Assembly (NCBI GenBank): GCA_046331625.1
Contig: JAXLQL010000026.1
Span: 36,839-100,838, forward strand
Source of the DNA: JAXLQL01 sp046331625
GTDB taxonomy: Bacteria > Acidobacteriota > Terriglobia > Bryobacterales > Bryobacteraceae
DNA length: 64,000 nucleotides
Direction: 5' to 3'
The notes beneath the pieces were generated by a model, which saw only the letters and a list, made by a program, of their open reading frames with translations, made no database searches and was not told the DNA's origin. Every line of letters begins with the position of its first letter. Position 1 is the first letter of the stretch. Position numbers and translations under genes: made by a program. Below are positions 1-9,900 of this stretch, in pieces.

Positions 1-853
1 CGTCGCGAAAGAAGGGCGGCGCCAGAATCGTCCCGAGCAACTGGCCTTTCACGCGGTCCGGGTATTCATAGGTGACCTGGACATTGTCGCGGCAATCGCC
101 GTAGCGCGGCACGGTCTGCCCGCCGGTTCCGTAGGCTTTGAGCGGACGCGCGCCGACGAACCAGTTCATCACGTCAATGAGGTGGATGTTGTTCTCCACG
201 ATGAGGTCGCCCGAGAGGTCTTTCCACGCGCCCCAGTTCTTGATCTTCTCCACTTCGTTGGTGGGCGGATTGCCGGGCCTCTGCTTGGCGCCCTCACCTT
301 TGAGGAACTGGACGTTCGCCCACTTCACCTTGCCGATCGCGCCCGAGTCCTGCGCCTGCTTGGCTCGCTGGTACACCTGCCCGTAGCGGCGCTGGAAGCC
401 GAAGGCGATCTCGTACTTGCGATCGGCTGCGTCGGCGATGCGCTGGATCCGCTTGCAGTCGGCCACGCTCGCGGCGGCAGGCTTCTCGATGTAGACGTGC
501 TTGCCCGCCTTCACCGCGGCTTCGAAATGCTCGGCGTGCAGGAAGACGGGCGTGGCGATGATGACCGCGTCCACGTTCGAGGCGAGCATGTCGCGGTAGT
601 CGCGAAACTCGCGCGCATCGGGCGCGGGCAGGGCCTTCTTGGCTTCGGCGATCTTCTCCGGGAAATAGTCGCAGATGGCGGTGATTCGGCCGGGTGTGTG
701 GCGTAGAACAGTTTGCGCGAGAAATGTTCCACGGTTGCCGGCGCCGATGAGTCCGATGGAGACGGCCGAGTTCGCGGCCGAACCCTGCGCCGCGGCAAGA
801 GGCATGAGGGTGACGGCCTGCACGGCTTTGCGGCGAGAGAGGTCGGACGGCAT
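1..853 (-). CDS. Gfo/Idh/MocA family oxidoreductase, Tat-exported, C-terminus cut by the window
   Basis: The minus-strand frame opens with ATG at 853 and stays open to base 1, so the C-terminus is missing. The N-terminus has a twin-arginine-like signal (SRRKAVQAVTL followed by an Ala-rich stretch). A Rossmann motif GLIGAGNRG follows at about residues 33-41, and further on comes the EKP motif (YIEKPAAAS) that places the catalytic lysine in this family. These are the hallmarks of NAD(P)-dependent sugar or inositol oxidoreductases. Exported Gfo/Idh/MocA enzymes with Tat signals are common in Acidobacteriota and Planctomycetota and usually act on sugars or glycosides, but the substrate cannot be read here. 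The family call is secure; the specific function is unknown. Confidence 0.88.
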   Translation of the reverse strand, partial: MPSDLSRRKAVQAVTLMPLAAAQGSAANSAVSIGLIGAGNRGTFLAQTVLRHTPGRITAICDYFPEKIAEAKKALPAPDAREFRDYRDMLASNVDAVIIATPVFLHAEHFEAAVKAGKHVYIEKPAAASVADCKRIQRIADAADRKYEIAFGFQRRYGQVYQRAKQAQDSGAIGKVKWANVQFLKGEGAKQRPGNPPTNEVEKIKNWGAWKDLSGDLIVENNIHLIDVMNWFVGARPLKAYGTGGQTVPRYGDCRDNVQVTYEYPDRVKGQLLGTILAPPFFRD

Positions 854-874
854 CCCACCTACTATAGACCGATT

Positions 875-1020
875 CCGGCGGGACTGAAGTCCCGCGCAGG
901 CTGAAAGCCTGCCCCACATCGCGGCGGAGCCGCAATCGCAGATCGGAGCGTACTACGAGCGCATGTGCTCAGGTCTGAAGCGAGACTGAAGTCGCGCGCT
1001 GACTGAAGCCTACCCTACAC
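875..1020. repeat. Two copies of a dispersed double-hairpin repeat
   Basis: Bases 879-894 form a near-perfect hairpin (CGGGACT-GA-AGTCCCG) and 896-912 a second one (GCAGGCT-GAA-AGCCTGC), followed by CCCCAC. About 100 bp on, 981-1020 repeats the same order in degraded form (GAGACTGAAGTCGCGCG, then CTGACTGAAGCCTACCCTAC). A third copy lies inverted at 53251-53290. The element occupies the gap between the 5' end of the oxidoreductase gene and the 3' end of the LssY-domain gene. It resembles REP-like or BIME-like intergenic elements, though I cannot name a family. Confidence 0.75.
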
Positions 1021-1033
1021 GGCAGAGCGGAGA

Positions 1034-2098
1034 TCAGCGCTGCACCGAGTCCGGCAGCAAGTAGATGATCAGCGTTCGACCATCGGTATGGAACTCCTCA
1101 CCGTGCGCGGTCTTGCCCGTGGTGAAAGTGTTCTTCGCCGTCATGTAGTCGAGCTTGGCGACGAGCCCAGAAGACTGCATGGTCTTGCCGATGTACTCGC
1201 GTTCGCCGTCCGTGTCGGGATCGATCTTGTGCGTCACGCCGCCGGTGCGCTGGTCCTTGTCGAATCCGATATCGTGCGTACCCGCGCCAGCCCACACTGT
1301 CATTCCATTGAGATCGAACGGAGCCTTCCAGATCCGGAAGTGATGCCGCGCGGCGACCACCTTCAGCGGATCGGCCATCGCCCAGCCGTAATCCTGCACG
1401 CGGTTGAACAGCATCAGCTCACTCATCGGCATGGTGACGTAGGCACCCTTCTGGATGATCGAAAGCCCCGCGATCAGCACGGCTGCCTTCTTGTCTCTAT
1501 CGACGATCACCCAACCGCCGCCCTTGAGCGAATCCTTCATGCGCGCTTCCGAGCCGACGACGACGAAATTGACCCGGTCACCCGGCGTGCCGTTGGCGTC
1601 CTGCACGCGGATCGGGATCGAGTCGAGTTGGTCCTGCGAGAGTTTGGGCAGGTTGAGCTTCTCCACGTCCACGGGAGGAGGCGCCGCGGCGACGCGATCG
1701 ATGGAAGCCTTGTAGGAGCCTTCGGGTTTGTCGTTCGAACCTTGATTGATGCCGACGAAGAGGCGTCCGGAGATCGGCACCTTGCCTTCCCACTTGTTGC
1801 CGACGAGGAAGGGCACCGACTCTCCGACCTTCGCGATGAGGGCGCCGCGCCCGGCCGCGTTCACTGGCAGCGTGCGGACCATGTCTTTGAACCCGCGGCT
1901 CATGCCCTGCGGTGTTGCGGCGGATTTGGCTCCCGCATATTGCAACTCGCCCGAGCCGGTGATGCGAATCGTCTCGCCCGCGGCGACGTCAAGGTTGGTA
2001 TCGGTCCAGACTTCGCCGGCCTTCACGTCAATTTGAGTGGATTGGGAGAAGGCGAGAAGCGAGAGAGAAACGGACAGAACGACCATTCTGTGGGCCAT
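1034..2098 (-). CDS. Secreted LssY C-terminal domain protein with N-terminal lectin-like domain
   Basis: The open frame extends upstream to 2317, but I start at ATG 2098, where a hydrophobic signal peptide begins (MAHRMVVLSVSLSLLAFSQ) and the overlap with the upstream methyltransferase disappears. The predicted protein is 354 residues. The first half, with GEVWTDTNLDVAAGE and SGELQYAG, looks like a PA-IL / LecA-type beta-sandwich. The second half, from about residue 180, contains VNFVVVGSEARM, RHHFRIWKAPFDL, WAGAGTHDIGFD and THKIDPDTDGER, which match the LssY_C domain, a domain of unknown role also found fused to membrane phosphatases. It is the last gene of a minus-strand run after phosphofructokinase and methyltransferase (19 bp gap). 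Function unknown; the lectin-like call is weaker than the LssY_C call. Confidence 0.8.
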   Translation of the reverse strand: MAHRMVVLSVSLSLLAFSQSTQIDVKAGEVWTDTNLDVAAGETIRITGSGELQYAGAKSAATPQGMSRGFKDMVRTLPVNAAGRGALIAKVGESVPFLVGNKWEGKVPISGRLFVGINQGSNDKPEGSYKASIDRVAAAPPPVDVEKLNLPKLSQDQLDSIPIRVQDANGTPGDRVNFVVVGSEARMKDSLKGGGWVIVDRDKKAAVLIAGLSIIQKGAYVTMPMSELMLFNRVQDYGWAMADPLKVVAARHHFRIWKAPFDLNGMTVWAGAGTHDIGFDKDQRTGGVTHKIDPDTDGEREYIGKTMQSSGLVAKLDYMTAKNTFTTGKTAHGEEFHTDGRTLIIYLLPDSVQR

Positions 2099-2117
2099 AT
2101 CTTCTAAGGATAGCGGC

Positions 2118-2777
2118 TCACCGAATCGCGGTCCAGGCGATGAACATCCCGTCGGGCTCCACGTCTTCCCAGTAAGAGATGAACTGACTGTTGACCTCGC
2201 GGCAATGGCGCGCCAACAGTGATTCGAGTTCCTTGCGATGGAACCAGCGCTCCCACTCGGGTGTCTCGAGCTTGCCCCAGTGCTCGGCGTTCTTGTCGAT
2301 AATGACGATGCGGCCACCGGGCTTCACCACGCGGCAGATTTCGGCTACTGCGCCTTCGATATCCACCGCGTGTTCCAGTGACTCAGTGGCATACGCGGCA
2401 TCGAAGCTCGCGCTGGCGAGCGGCAGCGCCGTCATCGTGGAAGCGCACGGAGCCAAGGGCGCCTCCACGTGGTGGAGCATCGCCACCGAGATATCGGTAG
2501 CGGCGATGAACGCACCAGGATTGCGATCGAGCAGGACCCGTGCGAAGCGGCCCTTGCCACATCCCACGTCGAGCGCACGTTTGCCGGTGAGGTCGCCAAA
2601 GAACTCGACGATCAGTTTCACGTGCCAAATGCGCGGATCGATGGTGGAAGGGAAGTGTTCTTCGTCAGCCGAAGCTTCATCGAACGAGCGCCGGATATCG
2701 CGTTCGAGTTCCGGGGTGAGCGCGGCTTTGGCGCGGCCGGTCGAGCCTCGGAGCAATCTTTGGATCCGTTCGAACAC
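2118..2777 (-). CDS. Class I SAM-dependent methyltransferase
   Basis: The 219-residue protein carries SAM-binding motif I (ALDVGCGKGRFA, residues 68-79), an acidic motif II after the second strand (AATDISVAML) and the post-motif VVKPGGRIVIID. This is the Methyltransf_11 type, usually acting on small molecules or lipids. Its ATG lies 2 bp after the phosphofructokinase stop, so the two are probably translationally linked. Nothing in the sequence identifies the acceptor substrate. Confidence 0.88.
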   Translation of the reverse strand: MFERIQRLLRGSTGRAKAALTPELERDIRRSFDEASADEEHFPSTIDPRIWHVKLIVEFFGDLTGKRALDVGCGKGRFARVLLDRNPGAFIAATDISVAMLHHVEAPLAPCASTMTALPLASASFDAAYATESLEHAVDIEGAVAEICRVVKPGGRIVIIDKNAEHWGKLETPEWERWFHRKELESLLARHCREVNSQFISYWEDVEPDGMFIAWTAIR

Positions 2778-2779
2778 CG

Positions 2780-3961
2780 TTACGGCTTGGTGAGGAACAA
2801 GGGCAGCCCCGCCTTGTGATTGTAGGTGGGCCGGTAGCGATCGGTGTTGTACATCGTGGAGACGTCGACCTTGCGCGGACCGAGCTTGGGATCCGGGATC
2901 GCCGCCATCGTGTAACAGCCGTTGGCGATGGCCGTCATCAATCCGCTCTTGCCTTCCTGGATCGTGTCGGTGGCCATGCCGGCGAACGTCGAAGCAACGA
3001 GCTTGTCGACGAAGTCGGCCTCGCCGGAGCGCAGATCGTAGGTGAGGTCGCTGATGACCGTTTCTTCCTTGGTGACCTTGGCCAACTCGTCCGCGAAGGC
3101 TTCGCCCACGCTCATCTTCTTACGATGGCCGAAGGCGTCGGGGTCGCCGTATTCCTTGACCTGATAGCCTTCCCACTCGGCGCCTTCCGAAAGCACGACG
3201 ATCGAATAGTTGGAAGGGTTGCCTCGCTTGTCTTCGGCCAGCAGATCGATCATCTTTCTGAGATCGAACCTGTACTCGGGAATCGCGCAGCGCGAACTGG
3301 TGACGTAGGCGGTGTAGAGCGCCGTGTATCCCGCATCGCGGCCGAACACGCGGAACACGCCCACGCGCTCATGCGAGCCGATGGTGGAGCGCTGGCGGTT
3401 GATCGCGTCCATGGCGCGCGTGATGGCGGTGGAGAACCCGATGCAGTACTCGGTGTTGCGCACGTCGTTGTCCATCGTCTTCGGGATCGCCACCACCTTG
3501 AAACCGAGCGAGTGCAAGTGAGCGGCGTAGCTCAGCGTGTCGTCGCCGCCGATGGCCACCAGGTAGTCGATCTCGAACTTCTCGAGGTTCGCAAGCACGG
3601 CGCTGCTCACGTCATAGGTGAAATTCTTCTGGCCCTTCTTGTTGATGGTCTCAGTGGGCTGGAACTGGCCCGCGAGGTTCGGCGGCAGCTTCTTCATCTG
3701 CGCCGGATTGGTGCGGCTGGTGTGGAGACAGGTGCCGCCTGTGCGGTCGATTACGCGGGTATTCTCGCGATCGAGCGGCCAGACATAGCGCGCCACCGAC
3801 GCGGGGTCATTGGGGTTGAGGTGCGTGAGGCCTTCCCACCCACGGCGAAAGCCAATCACTTCGCGGTTCATTTCCGATGCGCGATAGACCACGCCTTTGA
3901 TCACCGAATTGAGGCCGGGGACATCGCCGCCGCCTGTGAGAATGCCGATTTTCCGGGCCAT
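2780..3961 (-). CDS. 6-phosphofructokinase, pyrophosphate-type signature
   Basis: This 393-residue enzyme phosphorylates fructose 6-phosphate to fructose 1,6-bisphosphate in glycolysis. Family motifs are the phosphate-binding GGGDVPGLN at the N-terminus, GGDDT at residues 138-142 and PKTMDND at 160-166 with the catalytic Asp164. The residue after GGD is Asp141 and the residue before TMDND is Lys161. ATP-dependent bacterial enzymes have Gly at both places (GGDGS and PGTIDND), while Asp and Lys together are the known signature of pyrophosphate-dependent enzymes, so PPi is the likelier phosphoryl donor, which would make the step reversible. The start has a GGAG sequence 4 nt upstream, with a second AGGAG further out. 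It heads a run with the methyltransferase and the LssY protein. I give no symbol because pfkA and pfp cannot be separated without an assay. Confidence 0.92.
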   Translation of the reverse strand: MARKIGILTGGGDVPGLNSVIKGVVYRASEMNREVIGFRRGWEGLTHLNPNDPASVARYVWPLDRENTRVIDRTGGTCLHTSRTNPAQMKKLPPNLAGQFQPTETINKKGQKNFTYDVSSAVLANLEKFEIDYLVAIGGDDTLSYAAHLHSLGFKVVAIPKTMDNDVRNTEYCIGFSTAITRAMDAINRQRSTIGSHERVGVFRVFGRDAGYTALYTAYVTSSRCAIPEYRFDLRKMIDLLAEDKRGNPSNYSIVVLSEGAEWEGYQVKEYGDPDAFGHRKKMSVGEAFADELAKVTKEETVISDLTYDLRSGEADFVDKLVASTFAGMATDTIQEGKSGLMTAIANGCYTMAAIPDPKLGPRKVDVSTMYNTDRYRPTYNHKAGLPLFLTKP

Positions 3962-4061
3962 TCGACTCCTGTAGCTCCTTGCGAGTGGGATGGAAAGTAT
4001 CTCTTAGAATAGCGCGGGGCCGGTGGTGGTACGCTCGTGAACGAAGGGAGTCTTTATATAC

Positions 4062-5393
4062 ATGAATCGTCGATCCTTCCTACATCGCGCCTCGGCGGCC
4101 GCGGCACTTTCCTTCTGGGCTGAAGAAGACATTCAGGCCTGGCAATCGAACGTCAACACGAACTCCAAACCGTCTGATCTGAAGATCACTGACCTGCGCG
4201 TGGCCGTCATCAAAGACGCGCCCATGCGGTGCCCGCTCATTCGCATCGACACCAACCAAGGCATCTACGGCCTCGGCGAGGTGCGCGATGGCGCATCGAA
4301 GAACTACGCACTGGTGCTCAAGAGCCGGCTGCTCGGCGAGAATCCGTGCAATGTGGACCGGCTGTTTCGCAAGATCAAGCAGTTCGGCGGGCATGCGCGC
4401 CAAGGCGGAGGCGTGTGCGGCGTGGAGATGGCGCTGTGGGACATCGCGGGCAAGGCGTACGGCGTGCCCGTCTACCAGATGCTCGGCGGTAAGTTTCGTG
4501 ACCGGATCCGGCTCTATGCCGACACCACCGAGTCTCACGATCCGGTGGTCTACGGCCGCCGCCTGAAAGAGCGTATGGACTCGGGCTTCACCTTCCTCAA
4601 GATGGATCTTGGCGTCGACCTGGTGGAGAAAACCGCGGGGGCGTTGACGCGCCCGCTCGGAACCTCATCGCGCGACTACGGGAGCACGCAGCACATGTTC
4701 ACCGGCATGGAGCTGACTCCCAAAGGCGTGGACGCGATGGCCGACTACGTGGCGAAAGTGCGCGAGGTGATCGGCATGGAGGTGCCGCTTTCGGCGGATC
4801 ACTTCGGCCACATCGGCGTCAATTCCTGCATCCGGCTCGGCAAGGCGCTCGAACGCTACAACATGGCTTGGCTCGAAGACATGATTCCCTGGCAGTATCC
4901 GGAACTGCTCAAGAAGATCACCGACGCGGTGGACATCCCGATCCTGACCGGCGAGGACATCTATCTCAAAGAGGACTTCATCAAGCTCTGCCAGTCGCAC
5001 GCCGTCGACATGATCCATCCCGATCTGGCGACTTCAGGCGGCATACTCGAGACCAAGAAGATCGGCGACGCGGCGCAGGAATACGGCGTGCCGATGGCGA
5101 TGCACTTCGCGGGCTCGCCCATCAGCTTCATGGCCAACGTACACTGCGCGGCGGCCACGGAGAACTTCATTGCGCTCGAACACCACTCGGTGGACGTGGC
5201 GTGGTGGGAAGACCTGGTCACCGGGGTAGAGAAGCCGATCTTCCAGAAGGGCTTCGCGAAGGTTCCTGAAAAGCCGGGACTGGGTATTGAGTTGAATCCG
5301 GACGTGGTGAAGAAACACCTGGCCGAACCCGGCTACTTCGAGCCGACGCCCGAGTGGGACAAAGACCGCTCGCATGACCGGCTGTGGAGCTGA
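4062..5393 (+). CDS. Mandelate racemase/muconate lactonizing family enzyme, Tat-exported
   Basis: The 443-residue protein starts with a twin-arginine signal (MNRRSFLHRASAAAALSF), preceded by AAGGGAG 11 nt upstream. The body is an enolase-superfamily fold: capping domain to about residue 140, then the TIM barrel. Visible catalytic positions are Lys180 (FLKMDLG), metal ligands Asp246 (SADHFGH), Glu272 (WLEDMIPW) and Glu298 (TGEDIY), and His348 (AMHFAGSP). This set fits a sugar-acid dehydratase of the galactonate/mannonate type better than a racemase, but the substrate is unproven. The gene is convergent with the porin gene, whose stop lies 3 bp away. Confidence 0.88.
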   Translation: MNRRSFLHRASAAAALSFWAEEDIQAWQSNVNTNSKPSDLKITDLRVAVIKDAPMRCPLIRIDTNQGIYGLGEVRDGASKNYALVLKSRLLGENPCNVDRLFRKIKQFGGHARQGGGVCGVEMALWDIAGKAYGVPVYQMLGGKFRDRIRLYADTTESHDPVVYGRRLKERMDSGFTFLKMDLGVDLVEKTAGALTRPLGTSSRDYGSTQHMFTGMELTPKGVDAMADYVAKVREVIGMEVPLSADHFGHIGVNSCIRLGKALERYNMAWLEDMIPWQYPELLKKITDAVDIPILTGEDIYLKEDFIKLCQSHAVDMIHPDLATSGGILETKKIGDAAQEYGVPMAMHFAGSPISFMANVHCAAATENFIALEHHSVDVAWWEDLVTGVEKPIFQKGFAKVPEKPGLGIELNPDVVKKHLAEPGYFEPTPEWDKDRSHDRLWS

Positions 5394-5396
5394 CCC

Positions 5397-6869
5397 TCAG
5401 AACGAGAACGCGAGTTGCCCCTGATACCGGAACGTCGTATTGGCGCCCTTGGGAATCGGAACGAAGAACCCGGGGCGCTGACCGGCGATCGGGTCTTGCA
5501 CGAACAGGATGTTGTGCCACTCGAGGAATCGAGTCAGCCCGACATCGACGCGGAAAGTGTTTACCCGGATGTTCACTCCTGTTCCGGTACCGAGGTCGTC
5601 GTCGGTGAACTGCGAGATCATCGAGTTGGCCTGTTTGTAGGAGTACTGATAGAGGCCGCGAACGCCGCCCCTGCGGCGCGCCGATCCGAGACTCGCGGTC
5701 GCTTCCCAAGCGAAACGATCGGATCCCGTTCCGGCGTTGAGCGCGGTTTGAAACTCGGCATAGAAGGGGACCGTTCGCTTGCCCAGATTGAGCTCCGGAT
5801 AATCGGACCGCCATCCCGAATGTACGATCTGCCAATGGCGCGCGGCGAGAAGGGGCGCGCCTTGCGAGATGACCGCATTGCCGGCGGCCGTGATGGGGCC
5901 GGAGAGCGTTACGCCGATGCCGTTGCTCGCCAATGTTCCGAAGCCGGCCGCCGACGAAGCGAGTTGGATTTGATCCGCATTGCGATAGATCAACATCGTG
6001 CCGGTGAGTTGGTGTCGCCACCCGTTGGAAGCCGTGGTGAGAACAGCGCCTGGGTGGAACAGCACCGCGTCGCGCACCTTCTGGCCCGGTGCATGACCGA
6101 TGGCGAGAAATGGCGATCCGGCCGGAACCACCGGTGTGTTGGGGTTGGTCAAAATGTACGCGGCGGCCCGGAACTCGAGCGCTGTGCGGGACGCCAATGA
6201 CACGCGCTGCCGTGCGTCGAACCCATTGAAACGGATGTCATCGTCCCAGAGAAAGCGCGAACCGTCCGCAAAGACCTCTTCCATGCGGCCTCCGCGGACG
6301 TTGAAGCCGCCTTGCCCATAGCGCATCCATGCTTCCGAAATCGAGAAGGGATGCTTGACGCCGAGCGAAGCGAAGTCCTGATCGTTTGTGATTTCGTTGA
6401 CCAGCGGTCCCGTCGACAGTTGCGTGTGAGTAGAGAGGCCTTTGGCCAGGTCTTTGTCGATGTTGAGGCGAAGCCGGTAGCGGCCCCGCGCATTCTGTAG
6501 CGGCGCTGTGAACTCGTTGCCCGAGCGAAGCTGCAGGTCCAGCCGGTAGCGAAAGTCTCCGCTGAATCGAAATCCGGCTACGGATGTTGCTGGCTTCTCT
6601 TGCACGCTGGGAGCGGGCGCGGCAGGCTGCGCCGGCAACGCGCTCGAGGCGATGGCCGGCAACTGCGCTGGTTTAGGCGCGGGATCGGATGACGTGGTGC
6701 AAGCGGCGAGTGAGCGCAGCATCTCGCCCTGGCTCTTCAGGGTTTCGCGCATTTCGTCTATCTGTGCCTGCTGCCGGACGACTCGCTCGACCAGCTCTGT
6801 CAAGGCTTCCGGATTCGGGGAAGCCGCGTGGACCGTTCCAAAGGCAAGGAGGACCAGCAAAAAGGGCAA
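5397..6869 (-). CDS. Putative outer-membrane porin with N-terminal coiled coil
   Basis: The 490-residue protein has a cleavable signal (MPFLLVLLAFGTVHA), a short heptad-like coiled coil (residues 20-55), a Pro/Ala-rich linker to about 90, then a region of alternating hydrophobic and polar segments starting at FRFSGDFRYRLDL and ending in the aromatic QLAFSF. The layout matches the putative porin family seen in Bacteroidota and Acidobacteriota: a periplasmic trimerising segment followed by a beta-barrel ending in Phe. It follows the TonB-type receptor on the same strand with a 63 bp gap, so the two may together move substrates across the outer membrane. The selectivity is unknown. Confidence 0.75.
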   Translation of the reverse strand: MPFLLVLLAFGTVHAASPNPEALTELVERVVRQQAQIDEMRETLKSQGEMLRSLAACTTSSDPAPKPAQLPAIASSALPAQPAAPAPSVQEKPATSVAGFRFSGDFRYRLDLQLRSGNEFTAPLQNARGRYRLRLNIDKDLAKGLSTHTQLSTGPLVNEITNDQDFASLGVKHPFSISEAWMRYGQGGFNVRGGRMEEVFADGSRFLWDDDIRFNGFDARQRVSLASRTALEFRAAAYILTNPNTPVVPAGSPFLAIGHAPGQKVRDAVLFHPGAVLTTASNGWRHQLTGTMLIYRNADQIQLASSAAGFGTLASNGIGVTLSGPITAAGNAVISQGAPLLAARHWQIVHSGWRSDYPELNLGKRTVPFYAEFQTALNAGTGSDRFAWEATASLGSARRRGGVRGLYQYSYKQANSMISQFTDDDLGTGTGVNIRVNTFRVDVGLTRFLEWHNILFVQDPIAGQRPGFFVPIPKGANTTFRYQGQLAFSF

Positions 6870-6933
6870 CGTGTTTCTCCACGAGTGGATTCGCCTTCCG
6901 GCCCGTGGAGCAGGACTCGCGTGTTCCGGCCGG

Positions 6934-9900
6934 TCAGAACTGGAAGCGAAGCGCGAACTGCATCTCGCGGCCCGTTCCAGCGCTGGTGACGCGGCCGAAG
7001 TTGCCCGAGCTGATCTCGAGGGTCGGCGGATTGAATGGCGGCGTATTCATGAAATTGTAACTTTCCCAACGGAACTGGATGTCCTTGCGTTCGGAGATGG
7101 GGAAGTTCTTGAACACGGCGAAGTCGAGATTCACCAAGCCGGGTGAGGGCAGAATGTTGCGTCCACTGGTGCCGTAATGGCCGCGTGCAAGCACGAAGGC
7201 GGTGGTGTCAAACCAACGGTCCAGCGTGCGGACATCGCTCGAGAGACGCCCGTCGGCAATGCGATCGGGGCGGTGGTTGCAGCGCGGGCATCCATCGTCG
7301 ATCGGCTTCAGCGCCTGCGAGGGATGCATCGGCAGACCGGTCTCCATCACGAGCACGCCGTTGAGTTGCCATCCGCCGAAGACCTGGCCCTTGAAGTCGC
7401 GCTTGCCGCGGTAGAAGGGCAGGTCGTAAAGGAAGGCGGTGGTGCCGCGATGACGCTGATCGCTTTCGCCGAGCCCTTTCTCGAGCCGCCATGCATAGGG
7501 GTTGTTGTGGCGTTGCGCGCCGCAACAAGCGAACGAATCGAACATCGTCTTCGACCACGTGTAGGTCTGGATGAACGTAACGCCGCGTGAGAGGCGCTTT
7601 TCGGCTTTCGTAAGCAAGCCATGATAGGTGCCCGCCGCATCGAGCGAGATGTTCTCGATGGGACCCCACTGCGGATAGATCCGCGTCGTGGTCCCCGGAG
7701 CGTAGGGATTGACCGTGCGCGGCGAATCGAAGTGCGAAGATTTCGAACCGACGTAGCCCACTTCGAGCAGCACAGACGCGGGGAGCATGCGTTGGATGTT
7801 GAGGTTCCACTGCTGCACGTCGCCGACTCCGCGCTTGCGGTCAGCCGTATTGATCTCGCTGTTGATGTTGAGAGCGCGAGCCTGGTCCGCCGTGCGCATG
7901 CGGATCCGCACGTTGCCGGCGGTGTTGAGTTCGTTGATGCTGAGGTTGTTCGGAGGATTGCCCGCCAGCGCCGGCACGAACATGTTCATCATGTTCACGT
8001 TGTAGAAGATGCCGTAGCCGGTGCGGATGACGGTGGAGTTGCCGCCGAACGGACGCCATGCGAAACCGATGCGTGGGGCGAACAGCTTCTTGCTCGGATC
8101 GTTGAGCGAGCCGGGCGTGAAGGGCGCGGGGAAGAGCGTGAGCGAGGTGAAGTCCATGTTGCGAGACTGGCCGTGCTTGTCGGTGATGCCGGAGTTGAAC
8201 TCGTAGCGGACGCCGATGTTCATCGTCAGCTTCGAGGTCAGCTTCACATCGTCAGCCACGTAGTTGTGCCAGCGCCAGAAGCGGGTTTGAGGAAACGTGC
8301 CCGGATCGGCGCCGGGGGGAAGTTGATCGTTGAACCCGAGCCGAACTTGCTGCGGCTGGTCGAGCAGGAAGTCGGCCCACGCCATGCGGCCGCGCTCTTG
8401 TGCGGTGGCGAGCTGGCCCGCGTGGATACCGGTGAAGTCGAAGGCGCCGCGGACGAAGAGCACGGTGCGGCGGTCGAGCCGGAGCCGCGTGTACTCGCTG
8501 CCGATTTTGATCGAGTGCTTACCTTTGGTGAGCGAGATCTGATCGGAGAGTTGGCGTGACTCGTCCCAGATGGTGTTGATGTCGGTGGTGCCGAGCCCCG
8601 CGATTCCGGTGATGGCGATGCTCGGAAGGCCGGTGTCGATCGGGTTGTTCGTCTGCCCCGGTATGCCGAGATCCTTGAGGATGCTGAAGTTCGATCCGCT
8701 CACGTCGTCCACGGTTTTGAAGATGTCGCGGTTGTAGCTGACTTTCGCAACGTTGAGCATGGTGGACGAGATCATGCGCGTATAGTTCATGGTGACGTTC
8801 TGCTGGCGCCGCGGGCGCCTGGTTACGAAGAACGGATTCGGGTTGATGGGGAAGATGGGCAGGTTCACGGTTTGGATGCCGTAGCGGCCGAAGAGCCGAT
8901 TGCGATCGTTGAACTCGTGATCGATGCGCGCGAAGTACTGGTCGTCGGTGTCGGCAGTGCGCGAGGCGCCGTTGAAGTTGTTCTGCCCGTTGAACTCCGC
9001 CTGCGGCAAGTTCCCGGCCGGCCAGAACTGGAAGAACTTCTGCGCGATGGGCGAGATGCGGCTGGCTGGAATCTGGTTGCCCGGGAACGGGAGACGATTG
9101 TCGATGTCCTGCACGGGGATGAGCGATCCGTCGGCACGGCGGAAGTAAGCCTCGGTCAGGTCGCCCTTCTCGAGGCGTTGGCTCGGATAGATGGCGAAGC
9201 CTTGCGTGGCGCGATGCTCGCGGAAGAGTTCCGCATTGAAGGTGAAGAAGGTCTTGTTGCGCCAGATGGGTCCGCTGAGCACACCGCCGAACGTGTTGCG
9301 CCGCAATGGCTGCTTCTTGTTGCCGGGCTGCTCGAAGAAGTTACGTGCGTCGAGAATGTCGTTGCGGAGGAAGTGGAACAGCGTCCCGTGGAATTCGTTG
9401 GTGCCGGGGCGAATGGTGGCAACAATCTGCGCACCCGACTGCGTGCCGTACTCGGCCGAGTACCAACCCGACTCGACGCGGAATTCTTCGATGGCTTCCA
9501 CCGAAGGCCGCATCCGCACGGCGCCATGGATCGCGGTCCGCAGCGGAGCGCCGTCGAGATAGATGGCGTTGTTGTGGACCTTCTGGCCCATGGCGGCCAC
9601 ACCGAAACCGGGTCCGAAACCGCTGGTGGTGACAGAAGACGCGGGTCCGCGGCTCATTCCCGGCGCGAGCAACGCCAGGCGGAACAGGTTGCGATTTCCG
9701 GGAAGCGGCAGTTCGCGGATCTTTTGTGCGTCAATCACGGTGCCGATGGTGGCGTCGTCAGTTTGCACCGCGACGCCTTGCGCATCGACATTGATCTGCT
9801 GGGTGACCTCGCCGACCTTGAGACGCATGTCGACGCGGGCGCGCTGGTCCACTTCGAGCGTGATGCCGCGCATGTTGGTGCGCTGGAATCCGCGGGCTTC

